From NCBI GenBank assembly GCA_013215145.1, contig JABSRP010000031.1, positions 1 through 64,000 of the forward strand: a stretch of 64,000 nucleotides of DNA. Reading direction: 5' to 3'. Below the pieces are notes generated by a model. It ran no database searches and had not been told where the DNA came from. It worked only from the letters and a program-made list of their open reading frames with translations. The position numbers and the translations under genes were made by a program. This DNA comes from Pseudobacteriovorax sp. (GTDB taxonomy: Bacteria > Bdellovibrionota_B > Oligoflexia > Oligoflexales > Oligoflexaceae). This document shows positions 47,976 to 58,147 of the stretch, in pieces. Position 1 is the first letter of the stretch; each line of letters opens with the position of its first letter.

Positions 47976-49931
47976 CTAGTGAGCGGCGGGCTTTAGCGGC
48001 TTTGCCGCGCTTAGCGGTAGGTGCTCGTTTAGAAATCTGAGGTAGGCCTCGGAGGCCGCAATGCGATTCTTCTTTTTGAGAAAGCCGTGACCCTCATCCT
48101 CGAAGAGGACATATTCTACGGGGGCAGCATTCTTCTTCAGTGCTGCGACAATTTCATCAGACTCAATTTTTAAAACGCGCGGATCGTTTGCGCCTTGCAC
48201 AATCAAAACAGGTTTTGAGATTTTATCGGCATGGAACAATGGTGATATGGATCTTAATCTAGCTTCATCTTTGCTAGGATCTCCCATCTCCGCATAAAGA
48301 GATTTGCGAAAGCTGGCCCACCATTTGGGGATACTATTTAGGGTGCGGACCCAGTTAGTCACTCCAAAAATATTGATGCCAGCCTCAAACTCATTGGTAA
48401 AGGCCATAGCTGCTAGAGTAAGAAAGCCACCGTAGCTGCCACCGATCACAGCGATCTTACTTTGATTCACCCAATCCAAGCCGAGAAGATACTTTTTTCC
48501 GTAGACGATATCTTTCAAATCATGATCACCATGTTTGCGATCATCTAAATGAAAAAAGGTTTTTCCGTAGCCGCTTGAGCCTCGGTTATTCACAGCAAAG
48601 ACACCGTAGCCGTTGCTCAAGAGGTGCTGGATCAATGGGTTATAGCCTTTTCGTGACTGACCGCCAGGGCCACCATGAATATAGATCAACACTGGGGATT
48701 TCCTTGCGACGGATGCGGCTTTTGGTTTGAATAAAATGCCCGGGATTTCTACTTCATCAAAACTCTTAAAACGGACAACTTGACTTTCCACCAGGGTCTT
48801 TTGATCGATTTTTGGACTTAGGGAGCTGGTTAGCTGAGTCAGTTTTTTGCTTCCAAAGTGATAGGTATACAGATTTGCGGGAGCTGTGTCCGCATTCAAA
48901 TAAAAGGTGATAAAGCTATCGTCAGAGGCGAAGCGTAAACCTGTTAGATTTCCTTCGGGTAGATTCTCGATGACAATGGGACGGTTTTTCTTCAGGTCAA
49001 TGATATCGACTTTGGTACTCGCATCCTCATTGACAGATATGGCTTTGTACCCGCCTTTTTTCGAGTAGGTCACTCCTTGAACGTCCCAGTTATATCTGGT
49101 TAGGTTTCCTTGGGTTAAGCCTTGCGTCTTTGGTAGAGATTTTCCCGTTTGAGGTAGGGTTACCGTCACGGCATTGGCGAACTCACCGTAGCCATTAGTA
49201 CCAAAGGTGAGGCGTTTGCTGTCTGGCGAGAAGGCATAGACCGTATGATCGATATCACCGTTGTGTGGTGTGATGTTTGTAGGCGTTTTATCAGCGCTTT
49301 TGAGGTCTACCAAGTAAATATCATTATTGGCATTGCTATGGATTTTTAGTAGCGCGAGCCAACGGCCATCGGGGCTGATTGTGATGACGGAGGCTTTCAT
49401 ATCGTTTTGAAAGATCAGTTTTGCTGCGTAGGTTTTACTATCATATTCGTACAGATCAAAAACACTGCCGTCTCGGGCTGTGGAGCTCACAAAAAACCGA
49501 TCCCCCGAACTGCTCCAGCCTAAAAACCGCGCTTTGATCTTCTTTCCGGGAGTCAGGTCTTTGACTTCTCCAGATAGCTCTCGGACGTAGAGGTGGAAAA
49601 GTTCGTTTCCGCCCTCATCAGCGCGATAGAGTATCCGATCGTCCTGGGGAAACCAACTAACAGCAAGGATAGAGTCTTTTTTCGACTCGCTGAGAGCCTT
49701 TCCTGGCCCACCATTCAAGGGTATTTTATAAAGATTAAAGACTCCAGATTTGTCGTGACTCACCAATATCGCATCTTGGTTTCTGTTGATAGAGTTGCCG
49801 TAATAACTCGTGGTGTCAAAAAACTCCCTTGCGGAATATCCTGGTCCTTCTTGGCTTTTTACATGACTACAAGACGATAACGAAACCATAAGGGTCAATA
49901 GAGCAAAAACGTGAAGGGGATAGTATTTCAT
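47976..49931 (-). CDS. S9-family prolyl-type peptidase, lipoprotein
   Basis: A 651-residue protein: lipobox SLSSC (Cys near residue 21), a beta-propeller (about 40-400, repeats such as SWFPQDDRILYRADEGG and ISPDGRWLAL), then an alpha/beta hydrolase domain with YIHGGPGGQS, Ser in GGSYGG (about 497), Asp in GANDPRV (about 580) and His in EDEGHGF (about 614). It should release dipeptides or cleave oligopeptides, at the cell envelope. ATG 49931 starts the lipoprotein signal; an ATG at 49970 is in frame. It diverges from the RidA gene. Confidence 0.9.
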   Translation of the reverse strand: MKYYPLHVFALLTLMVSLSSCSHVKSQEGPGYSAREFFDTTSYYGNSINRNQDAILVSHDKSGVFNLYKIPLNGGPGKALSESKKDSILAVSWFPQDDRILYRADEGGNELFHLYVRELSGEVKDLTPGKKIKARFLGWSSSGDRFFVSSTARDGSVFDLYEYDSKTYAAKLIFQNDMKASVITISPDGRWLALLKIHSNANNDIYLVDLKSADKTPTNITPHNGDIDHTVYAFSPDSKRLTFGTNGYGEFANAVTVTLPQTGKSLPKTQGLTQGNLTRYNWDVQGVTYSKKGGYKAISVNEDASTKVDIIDLKKNRPIVIENLPEGNLTGLRFASDDSFITFYLNADTAPANLYTYHFGSKKLTQLTSSLSPKIDQKTLVESQVVRFKSFDEVEIPGILFKPKAASVARKSPVLIYIHGGPGGQSRKGYNPLIQHLLSNGYGVFAVNNRGSSGYGKTFFHLDDRKHGDHDLKDIVYGKKYLLGLDWVNQSKIAVIGGSYGGFLTLAAMAFTNEFEAGINIFGVTNWVRTLNSIPKWWASFRKSLYAEMGDPSKDEARLRSISPLFHADKISKPVLIVQGANDPRVLKIESDEIVAALKKNAAPVEYVLFEDEGHGFLKKKNRIAASEAYLRFLNEHLPLSAAKPLKPAAH

Positions 49932-50174
49932 AGAAGTCTCACTATTCTGTTCAGATAAGTTTGGGGTCATGTATACCCGGTTTGTCTAGTTTTTGGTACT
50001 AGAAATGGACGTCACTTTCCTCTCATGCTGAGCTTTGCTATAAGCAAGGAGCTCATAGGCTTGTCCAGATTGGTGTGTTTTTATGGCTGGTCTGTAGCGT
50101 TGGCAAAGCCCAGGACCTCTGCAAGCTGATTTATTTCGTCGGGCTTAGATTTTATTTTGGAAGGAAGCGATCAT

Positions 50175-50561
50175 ATGTCTTTCGAGCGAAGTTTTACCAA
50201 TACTCCCTGGGAATCAAAGGTCGGATACTGCCGGTCTGTGAAAGCTGGTAATATGGTATTCGTGACGGGCACCGCGCCTGTGGATGCTGACGGAACTACC
50301 TTTGCACCTGGCGATGCGTACCAGCAGGCAAAACGGTGCTTCTCCTTGATCGAAGCGGCTCTTCTTGAGCATGGTGCTAGCATGTCGGATGTGGTGAGGG
50401 CTCGCATGTTTGTCACTGATATTAAGCGCTGGGATGAGTTCGGTCGGGTCCATTATGACGTTTTCGCTTCGTTCCCTCCAGCGACGACTATGGTGGAAGT
50501 CAAAGCCCTAATCGATCCTGATATGCTGATTGAAATCGAGGCGGATGCGGTTTTGCAATAA
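50175..50561 (+). CDS. RidA-family deaminase
   Basis: A 128-residue member of the RidA/YjgF/UK114 family, which hydrolyses reactive enamine/imine intermediates in the cytoplasm. Visible: KVGYCRSVKAGNMVFVTGTAP at the start, VRARMFVTDIKRW in the middle and PPATTMVEVKAL near the end, where the family's substrate Arg and Glu region lies. ATG 50175 is preferred; the frame opens at 50157. Length normal for the family. Confidence 0.9.
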   Translation: MSFERSFTNTPWESKVGYCRSVKAGNMVFVTGTAPVDADGTTFAPGDAYQQAKRCFSLIEAALLEHGASMSDVVRARMFVTDIKRWDEFGRVHYDVFASFPPATTMVEVKALIDPDMLIEIEADAVLQ

Positions 50562-50620
50562 ATCTCGCGCGCTGAACAGAAGCTATGGATTCGTTTCATC
50601 GGTAAGAGGGTTTCTATCTC

Positions 50621-51565
50621 GTGAATAGTATGTTTTATCCAAAATTTTGGTTGCGTGATCCCATGGTCCAGACGATCGGCGCATCTCAGATTCCCATTAA
50701 ATTACCGCGTGATACGAGGCGGTATATCATTTCTCTGGACGATGGAGACCAACTTTTGACGGAGTGGAATTTTCCCGTTGGTCCTCCAAAAGGTATCGTG
50801 CTTGGGCTCCATGGTTTAACGGGCTGTAGCCAATCGCGGTATAATCTACGGCTCAGTTGGTTACTGCCCAAAAATGGGTTTATCTTTGTTAGAGCCAACC
50901 TACGCGGAGCTGGTCCGGGGCATGGTTTAGCCAAACTAACTTATCATGCAGGACTGCACGAAGACTTAGCTGAAATGGTGCGCTATGTAACATCACGCTT
51001 TGATCTGCCGCTTTCCTTGTTGGGGTACTCTCTCGGGGGAAGTATCTGCCTCAATTATGTGTCTGAGCAAGATGAAAGCACTCTGGAGCCCGTCAAACAG
51101 TTTATTGTTGTTTCGCCTCCCTTTGACCTAGCAGCGTCATCGGAAAAGCTGCGCACCGGCCATCCTTTTTGGGATCGCTACTTCGCAAAGCGGATGATTG
51201 AGACCGTGAACCGGCTTCATAGCCGCTATCCCGAGTTGGGACCTGTTGATATCCCTGAGGATGCTAGTCTTTATGACTTTGACCAATTATACACGGCACC
51301 CCGTCACGGATTTGCCGATGCTGCGACTTATTATGGGGAAATGAGTACCTTCGAAAAAGTCGCCAAGATTAAAAAACCTGGTCTCGTGATAGCCTCTGCC
51401 GACGATCCGATTATCGATTACAGTCGGATTCCTGACTTACCCCGTCAGATTGAACTCAGAATGACAGATTATGGCGGACATTGCGGATTCTGGGGGGAGT
51501 CACTGCGTCAAAATATGTTCTGGTGCGACTACCAAATTGTGCAGCATCTGGTTAACTCTCATTAA
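50621..51565 (+). CDS. YheT-like alpha/beta hydrolase
   Basis: A 314-residue hydrolase of the YheT/EMB8-like group: FYPKFWLRDPMVQTI near the N-terminus, LGLHGLTGCSQSRY, FVRANLRGAGPG, then Ser in GYSLGGS (about 136), Asp in SADDPI (about 262) and His in GGHCGFW (about 287). No signal peptide, so cytoplasmic or membrane-attached. The family hydrolyses acyl esters; the natural substrate is not known. GTG start at 50621 behind AAGAGGG. Confidence 0.88.
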   Translation: MNSMFYPKFWLRDPMVQTIGASQIPIKLPRDTRRYIISLDDGDQLLTEWNFPVGPPKGIVLGLHGLTGCSQSRYNLRLSWLLPKNGFIFVRANLRGAGPGHGLAKLTYHAGLHEDLAEMVRYVTSRFDLPLSLLGYSLGGSICLNYVSEQDESTLEPVKQFIVVSPPFDLAASSEKLRTGHPFWDRYFAKRMIETVNRLHSRYPELGPVDIPEDASLYDFDQLYTAPRHGFADAATYYGEMSTFEKVAKIKKPGLVIASADDPIIDYSRIPDLPRQIELRMTDYGGHCGFWGESLRQNMFWCDYQIVQHLVNSH

Positions 51566-51679
51566 TCTGTACTGTTTCACCGTAAACTTGCCCTAAATTA
51601 TACTGCTTTGTTTGCATAGCCATGGTAGTTACCTATAGCGAAGCATTTTACGTACAACAAGGTCTTAACGGAGATTTTT

Positions 51680-53812
51680 ATGAACAGCGAGTCTGTGGGC
51701 AAAAAGCGGATGATACGAAACCTTGCAGGCCTGATATTGCTAGTGGGAGCAGGGTACTACATGGTGGAGAGAAACAAAACTCTGGAAGAGATGAATGCCG
51801 ACGATTTATGGCTCGAAGAGGTGACCTCGGAGCGATCCTTGGCTTGGGTTAAGGGCGAAAACCAGAGATCTCTAGAGATATTAAAAAGCGAAAAAAGCTT
51901 TCAAGAGATGCAAAGTCAAAGCGAACAGATCTTGACTCGTGATGATAAGCTCACAGTGGCTCGTCAAATTAAACCTGGTCGCGCCTTTAATTTTTGGCAA
52001 GACGATACCCATATCAAAGGCATTCTGCGTCAGCAAAGTTGGTCCGATTATACCTCGGGTAAGTCTAACTGGGAAACAGTGATCGATTTTGACAAACTTA
52101 GTGAGGCAGAAGGTAAAAGCTGGGTTTACGGTGGTCTTAGTTGCCAAGAGGACCACAGTCGCTGTCTTCTTAGATTATCTGACGGTGGCAGCGACGCGAG
52201 TTACCTACGTGAATTTGATCTTGAGACCAAGGACTTCGTTAAAGACGGGTTTGCTGCCCCTGAGTCAAAATCCAGCTTCTCCTGGTTAGATAAGGATACC
52301 TTGATTGCCGCTAGTACACTGTCTGAAGGGTCAAAAACTGATTCTGGTTACGCGCGGATCATTAGGATGTGGCGTCGCGGCACCGCCTTAGATGACAATC
52401 CGGTGGTATTTGAAGGCTCGACTAAAGATGTTTGGGTTTGGGGTACTGCTATTAAAGACCAGGATCAGCAGCACGTGTTTTTTGGCAAGGGAAAGTCTTT
52501 TTTCTCTAACGAAATCTTTTATTGGAAAGATGGGAAAGCTCAAGCTATCCAAATTCCTCCCGAGCACGAGTTTAAAAACCTCAAATTTGGCGAATTGATT
52601 TTTTCTCTAAGAAAACCTTATTTGGATTATCAGGCTGGTGATTTAGTTTCGTTTTCTATAGAAAGCGCGCTAACAGAAAAACCTGAGGCGAAGCTTTTGT
52701 TCAGACCAACAGAAACTCAATCCCTCGGAGCGCTGACTAGCACCAAAGACTATTTAGTTATGCAGGTGATGGATCAGGTCAAGGAGCGTGCCATTGTTAT
52801 GAAGCGCGATGCCGGAAAAGGGGTTTGGAGTCAGCAGGATGTTCCTGTGCCTGTGGATGGCAGTGTTGGAGTCTTCGGAACCTCTCCCTATAACAACGAC
52901 TTTTTAGTGAGTTTCGAAAGCTTTTTGAAGCCGGAAACTCTCTATGCTGTCGATCAAGATTTAAGTCTCAATGTGGTGCAAGAGGTGGGGGCTGTATTTG
53001 ACGCGAGTCAACTGGCGGTGGCGCAAAAATTTGCTAACAGCAAGGACGGGACAAAAATTCCTTACTTTGTCCTAAGCAAAAAAGACGTCAAACTCGACGG
53101 TAAAAACCCGACAGTCCTCTATGGTTACGGCGGCTTTGAGGTACCCATAACTCCCAACTATATGGGTGTGATCGGGAAAAATTGGTTAGAGCAGGGTGGC
53201 GTTTATGTCATTGCTAACATCCGGGGTGGCGGCGAATTTGGACCAAAGTGGCATCAAGCAGCGTTGAAGCATAATCGTCATAAGGCCTACGAAGACTTTA
53301 TAGCTGTTGCCGAAACCATCATTGGCGATAAGCTGACTAGCCCTAAACACCTGGCGATTCGCGGCGGCAGCAATGGAGGTCTGCTAGTGGGAGCTGTGGC
53401 AACCCAAAGACCAGATCTGTTTAACGGTGTCCTGTGCTTGGTCCCGTTACTCGATATGATGCGCTATCATAAGCTTCTCGCTGGAGCTAGTTGGGTTGGC
53501 GAGTATGGCAACCCTGAAGACCCCAAGGATGCCGCCTATATTCAAACCTACTCGCCATACCAGCAGGTCAAAAAAGAGGCCAGCTACCCAGAGGTTTTCT
53601 TTATCACCTCAACAAAAGATGATCGTGTTCATCCTGGGCATGCCCGGCGCATGGCTCACAAGATGCAAACCCTCGGACATCAGTTCTATTACTACGAGAA
53701 TATTGAAGGCGGTCACAGTGCTAGTGCCGACCTAAAGCAAAAGGCCTTTCAGTACGCGCTTGAGTTCTCTTACCTCAAACGAAAAATTGGCGAGCCGCAA
53801 CGCCTACTATGA
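51680..53812 (+). CDS. prolyl oligopeptidase (S9A-like), membrane-anchored
   Basis: A 710-residue prolyl oligopeptidase. A short N-terminal helix (LAGLILLVGAGYYMV) could anchor it or be a signal; a seven-bladed propeller covers about 70-420; the catalytic domain has VLYGYGGFE, Ser in GGSNGGL (about 563), Asp in KDDRVHPGH (about 646) and His in EGGHS (about 678). It cleaves short peptides after proline. Its stop overlaps the start of the Nudix gene by four bases (ATGA), so the two are coupled. ATG 51680 is behind CGGAG. Confidence 0.92.
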   Translation: MNSESVGKKRMIRNLAGLILLVGAGYYMVERNKTLEEMNADDLWLEEVTSERSLAWVKGENQRSLEILKSEKSFQEMQSQSEQILTRDDKLTVARQIKPGRAFNFWQDDTHIKGILRQQSWSDYTSGKSNWETVIDFDKLSEAEGKSWVYGGLSCQEDHSRCLLRLSDGGSDASYLREFDLETKDFVKDGFAAPESKSSFSWLDKDTLIAASTLSEGSKTDSGYARIIRMWRRGTALDDNPVVFEGSTKDVWVWGTAIKDQDQQHVFFGKGKSFFSNEIFYWKDGKAQAIQIPPEHEFKNLKFGELIFSLRKPYLDYQAGDLVSFSIESALTEKPEAKLLFRPTETQSLGALTSTKDYLVMQVMDQVKERAIVMKRDAGKGVWSQQDVPVPVDGSVGVFGTSPYNNDFLVSFESFLKPETLYAVDQDLSLNVVQEVGAVFDASQLAVAQKFANSKDGTKIPYFVLSKKDVKLDGKNPTVLYGYGGFEVPITPNYMGVIGKNWLEQGGVYVIANIRGGGEFGPKWHQAALKHNRHKAYEDFIAVAETIIGDKLTSPKHLAIRGGSNGGLLVGAVATQRPDLFNGVLCLVPLLDMMRYHKLLAGASWVGEYGNPEDPKDAAYIQTYSPYQQVKKEASYPEVFFITSTKDDRVHPGHARRMAHKMQTLGHQFYYYENIEGGHSASADLKQKAFQYALEFSYLKRKIGEPQRLL

Positions 53813-54258
53813 ATGATAAGCTAGCGAAGCCGGCTCTTAGGGTTGTGGCCGCGATTATCTGGAAGCAGGGCAAGATTCTCTTGGCTAGAAAAGCCAAGGG
53901 AACATCAAACCAGGGGCTTTGGGAATTTCCAGGGGGAAAACTTGAAGCCAATGAATCAGAGCTTGCCTGTGCTAAGCGGGAAATCCTAGAAGAGCTGGGG
54001 CTTGAGGTCGAGCCCATTTCAGTGATTGGTTGCACATCTCTTTCGCTTAGTCGCGGCGGACAACTAACGCTGATCGGGGTATTTTGCCGAGCTAAAGAGT
54101 CGCCAAGATCCCTGACAGACCATGATGCCTGGGAGTGGGTGACTCCCGCCCACATCGCACGATACCATCTCGCTGAGGCCGATAAGCCTTTGGTCACCAA
54201 GACCCTCACGTTTCTTGAAGGTGCTGATCTTGGTCACTTTGGTGAATTACAGGATTAA
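53809..54258 (+). CDS. MutT-like Nudix hydrolase
   Basis: A 149-residue Nudix enzyme with the complete box GX5EX7REXXEEXG beginning GGKLEANE (about residues 43-66) and the helix AKREILEELGL. Preceding LWEFPGGK is typical of the MutT group, which removes 8-oxo-dGTP. It starts inside the stop of the prolyl oligopeptidase and overlaps by four bases the end of the converging aminopeptidase gene. Confidence 0.9.
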   Translation: MNDKLAKPALRVVAAIIWKQGKILLARKAKGTSNQGLWEFPGGKLEANESELACAKREILEELGLEVEPISVIGCTSLSLSRGGQLTLIGVFCRAKESPRSLTDHDAWEWVTPAHIARYHLAEADKPLVTKTLTFLEGADLGHFGELQD

Positions 54259-56027
54259 TCGTGTAACGGCAAGGGGGCACACTTCTCAGCGATCCATTGA
54301 CCTGCATCTTGAGACAATTGACTGATCAATGCGTTGGCCACGCTTTCGTGATACTGATTGATCCAAGTGATCTCGGAATTAGATAACTCTCGCAGATCGA
54401 TAAGGTCTCTTTCGTAAGGAAAATGGCTTAACTGTCTGAAGCCATAGAACTCGTCCGAGATCTCTTCCACAGCAATTAGGTTTTCAATACGAATGCCAAA
54501 CTCACCTTCCAAATAGAATCCAGGTTCATTTGATATGACCCAGCCAGGTTGGAAGGGGGTGCGATTCGCCATGGTTAAACTGGCTTCAGCAGATTCGTGC
54601 ACCGCTGTGCCGTAGCCTACGCCGTGCCCGGTCCCATGTCCGTAGTTAAGTCCTTCGCTAAGAAGGTGCATGCGAGCGATAAGCTCAATATTACTTGGTG
54701 CTACGTTTTTGGCGAATTTGAGCCGATTGATACCAATGTGTCCTTTGAGAACTTGGGTATAGCGTTGAATCATGTCATCGGTCACCGGTCCTAAGGCTAA
54801 GGTCCGCGTGATGTCTGTGGTGCCGTTTTCATAGTGACCACCCGAGTCGATTAATACAATACCCTCGGCTTTTAACTGTGAGCAGGTCTCCTCTTCAGCC
54901 CGATAGTGGACAATAGCCCCATTGCTCTGATAGCCAACTATGGGATTGAAGCTTAGGGTTAGAAACTGAGGGCGTTTTTCGCGCTCGGCAGAGATAAGTT
55001 CGCCTGCTTCATACTCCGAGATGGTCTCTTGCCGCTCGACTTTGGCAATGAGTTTGGTAAATCCTTCGGCTAGGGCAACCGCATCGTTAATGTGGGCGTT
55101 TACCATGTGCTCGATCTCTTCGGGGGATTTGATTTGCTTGAGGTCAAGCCCAGGACTGCGACCGAATTGAATGTTGGCGGAATCATGGATGCTGTTTAGC
55201 ACAAAAACCGTCGTATCGCGGCGATCGAGTAGGATGCGCTTACCTTGGCTAAGCTCTTTGAGTGACTGAGAAAAGCTATCATAAGGCAGGACTTCGATGG
55301 TCTCGGGTAGCTCTTGCGCGGCATCCGCTATTTTTTCTCCATCGATAAACCAACGGCAGATCTCATCGCCTATGACGAGGTAACTCAGAGCGACAAGGTC
55401 GACCCCTGCATCCTCACCGGTAATATTGAGGGTTCTGGCGATCGATTCTAGATCTGTCATGACGTGTAGGTCGCAGTCAACATCCTTAAGATAAGACTGA
55501 ACCATGGATATCTTTTCGCTTCGGGTTGAGCTATGAAAGCTCTCGTCACTTAACCTCACCTTGCCCATAGGTCTGTTGGGCCGATTGGCCCAAGTTTGAT
55601 CGATAAGAGCGTCGTCAATTAACTCCAGCTCGAAGCCATGGGACTCGGCCAGATCCGTAAGTTCCTGAAACTTATCCAAGCTAATTAGCCGAGGATCAAC
55701 TGCAAGTTTGCTGAGATTGGGAATATTTTCCACCGCCCAATTAATTTCACTAGTAAAACTGCCGCCACGGGGAATGATCTGAGTCTCGATGCCAGGAAAA
55801 TCGACCTCTTTGGCGACCTGTAGCTCGTAGCGCGAGTCTGTCGTGAGCAGTGCGCGGTCTTTCGAAACGATCAGGTGGCCATTTGAGCCAGTAAATCCTG
55901 TGTAATACTGTCTCGTTTCCCATTGGGTCGGTGGGTATTCGCTCTGATGAGGGTCTGTTCCTGGGATCAGAACAGCATCATAGGGAGTCTGTGATATGGC
56001 TTGCCGTAGTTCGTTCATCGCTTGCAT
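54255..56027 (-). CDS. Xaa-Pro aminopeptidase, M24B family
   Basis: A 590-residue, three-domain aminopeptidase P of the long type. The C-terminal pita-bread domain has the metal ligands in order: Asp in LIDSGG, Asp in TTDITRT, His in GTGHGVG, Glu in SNEPGFY and Glu in GIRIENL; an extra C-terminal segment follows. It removes an N-terminal residue ahead of proline and so complements the prolyl oligopeptidase next door. No signal peptide, so cytoplasmic. ATG 56027; a second ATG at 56018 is possible. Confidence 0.93.
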   Translation of the reverse strand: MQAMNELRQAISQTPYDAVLIPGTDPHQSEYPPTQWETRQYYTGFTGSNGHLIVSKDRALLTTDSRYELQVAKEVDFPGIETQIIPRGGSFTSEINWAVENIPNLSKLAVDPRLISLDKFQELTDLAESHGFELELIDDALIDQTWANRPNRPMGKVRLSDESFHSSTRSEKISMVQSYLKDVDCDLHVMTDLESIARTLNITGEDAGVDLVALSYLVIGDEICRWFIDGEKIADAAQELPETIEVLPYDSFSQSLKELSQGKRILLDRRDTTVFVLNSIHDSANIQFGRSPGLDLKQIKSPEEIEHMVNAHINDAVALAEGFTKLIAKVERQETISEYEAGELISAEREKRPQFLTLSFNPIVGYQSNGAIVHYRAEEETCSQLKAEGIVLIDSGGHYENGTTDITRTLALGPVTDDMIQRYTQVLKGHIGINRLKFAKNVAPSNIELIARMHLLSEGLNYGHGTGHGVGYGTAVHESAEASLTMANRTPFQPGWVISNEPGFYLEGEFGIRIENLIAVEEISDEFYGFRQLSHFPYERDLIDLRELSNSEITWINQYHESVANALISQLSQDAGQWIAEKCAPLPLHD

Positions 56028-56138
56028 AGAGAGGCCCTTTGCAGTTTGGTTTTAGGGACCTAACAGTACAAAATCGTGGAAGCCTTGAAAACACGTCATA
56101 AAGGCAAGTTTGCGCGGTCTCAATGAGGTGGAAAGTTG

Positions 56139-56194
56139 GATAGAAAAATGAGAGTCCTAAGGGAAACAATCATGGCGATTTCCCTTAGGACTCT
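56139..56194 (-). terminator. strong Rho-independent terminator after the Ig-like lipoprotein gene
   Basis: A perfect 16-bp inverted repeat at 56151-56166 and 56179-56194 with a 12-base loop; on the minus strand the stem is followed by CATTTTTC. It begins just after the stop at 56204, so it ends the lipoprotein gene and shields the aminopeptidase gene. Confidence 0.88.
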
Positions 56195-56203
56195 AGGATG
56201 GAG

Positions 56204-58147
56204 CTAGTGTCCGCTTGTGGCTTTGATGACGACGTTGTCTACTGCAACCGCATCTTCAATCTCTTTAGTGAAATTGTTTGAGCGAAAGCCATCCTGCAGT
56301 CTTGAGTTGAATCGGAATACAAAATTTTCTCGATGACAATCTGGGTAGCGATTTTCTAAGTCTCCCAGATTCACTCGAGCATGAGCGGATTCCCAATCGT
56401 GTTTATCATGATTGCGTCCATTCAGTCCGTTCTGGCTTGTATGAGGATCGTTGGTAAAAATCGTAATCCATTTTGATGAGCGGAGTTTAGCGGGATCCAC
56501 TGGATTCAGGCCACACTCGTACTCACCAAAAAGGCAAACTTCTGCCTTCAGATACTCCTCGGTTGTTTTATGAGGATTGCTGTCGTCGTCTCCTATATCC
56601 ATGATGAGATAATCAAATGAAATTTCCACCTCCTCAAAATGGGAAAGGTCAAATCCTTTGGATATCAAAAACAACTCATGTGTAGAGCGTCCTTCTCGCC
56701 CGAACATAAAGAGAGATCGATCCTTATGGGACATAGGGCCCAAATGATTTTCGCCTTCCTTAAATATTTTTGCGCAAATGTGATCCTTGCATTCCTGATC
56801 CGAGGATTGAATACCCTTTCCGTTGTCATCTAGCAGGAAGCGTCAATGAAAATCCGGCTCGTGACTCATAACCTTATCTCTTTCAAAGGAATCGGTGAAA
56901 AGATACCAGTTATCTTTGAAGACGATATTGGCCTTATAGTTTTCCGAAGCATTCCCGCGGCAATCAATTAGCCAAAATGTGAAGCTATCATCTTTATAAT
57001 TATGATGTCTGCTAGGATGGTATGTGAATTCTCCTGTACTCCGATTCCAGCTACTAATCACTCCATAGCTAGGATCATCCATAAGGCGGTACCAAAATTT
57101 ATCGCCTTCAGGATCGGTGGCTGGAATTTTCCCATAGCAAGTATCTTTCCTAGGGCACTCGATGGTAATTTCTTTGGCCCCTTCGGGTTCCAAGTAAGGT
57201 GGAAGGTTTTGTTTACCAACGTCAATGATGACAGTGGCAAGGTTCGAAATCGTTTCACCGAATATGACTCGAAACGTGAAACGATCCTGTCCAACAAAGT
57301 CTGGGTTTGGTCTGTAGGTGAAGTCCCTCTGATTGGGATTCATAATGAGTAACCCGTTCTGTACGTTATCTACGATATCGATCACCGTGGGAAGATCGTC
57401 CATAATCGTGACTTCCCATTCGATGGCAGCGGCAAGAGTCTCCCCTTGATTCGTAGTGTGCATTCCGTCTGTGGCTGTCACCTCTCCTATCCCGTCTAAT
57501 ACTTGAAAGTTTAGGGTGGAGACGCTTGTAGCCTCTCCGTCGGATAAGGCTAGCTCTACGGTGTCGCTACCTGAAAACGAAGGGTTCGGTGTATAGCGGA
57601 CACGAAATTCCTCATTTAAGACTTCAAAACTACCGGCGCTAGGTGGCGTTACCATTACAAATGACACATCCTGATTTTCGGGATCAGAAACAGGAAGATC
57701 GAATTCAATAGCTGCATTGATGGGAAGCTTTAGATCTGCATCTGTGACTTTGGGAGCATCATTGACCGGAAGAATATTTGCAGCAATGATTCTAGTGAAT
57801 TTGTCACCGAATGGGTCGGTGATAACGATGGCAAACCTATCTTCGCCAAAAACGTTTTCTGCGGGAATATATTGCCAGCCTTGGGTTTCGGCATCAAAAA
57901 CGATGGAGCCTAGTTCGGGAGATAGTTCGATATCGATACCTTGAATATCATGAAAATCCCTTGAGATTAATCGTAGGTCGAAGGGTGTATCTTCGAACAT
58001 TTGAAAAACCCAATCGGGATCCAGTTCATCAATATTTTGCCCACTCACATCTAAGCTTTTTTCTTCCTCGACTTCAGGCTGCCATCCTTCATCGCAGCCC
58101 AAATGAAAGAACAGACAGACTGCCATCAGCCATAGGTAAACTCTCAT
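56204..58147 (-). pseudogene. Ig-like-domain lipoprotein gene split by an in-frame TGA
   Basis: From ATG 58147 (behind GAGGGG) the frame gives a lipoprotein (lipobox HLGC) with several Ig-like/cadherin-type domains (ILPVNDAPKVTDADL, YTPNPSFSGSDTVELALSDGE, YRPNPDFVGQDRFTFRV), then TGA at 56843-56845 (codon 435), then 212 more codons of well-preserved sequence forming a lectin-like or MAM-like final domain ending VAVDNVVIKATSGH. Around the stop it reads EPDFH-stop-RFLLDDNGKG, so TGG (Trp) to TGA is the likely change. A strong terminator follows only the second part. An ATG at 56743 opens the downstream piece, but without an anchor or signal. Confidence 0.8.

Noticed and set aside
6223..58147. 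Genetic code change (stop reassignment)
   Set aside because: TGA, TAG and TAA all occur as interruptions, and all also end intact genes at proper family lengths.
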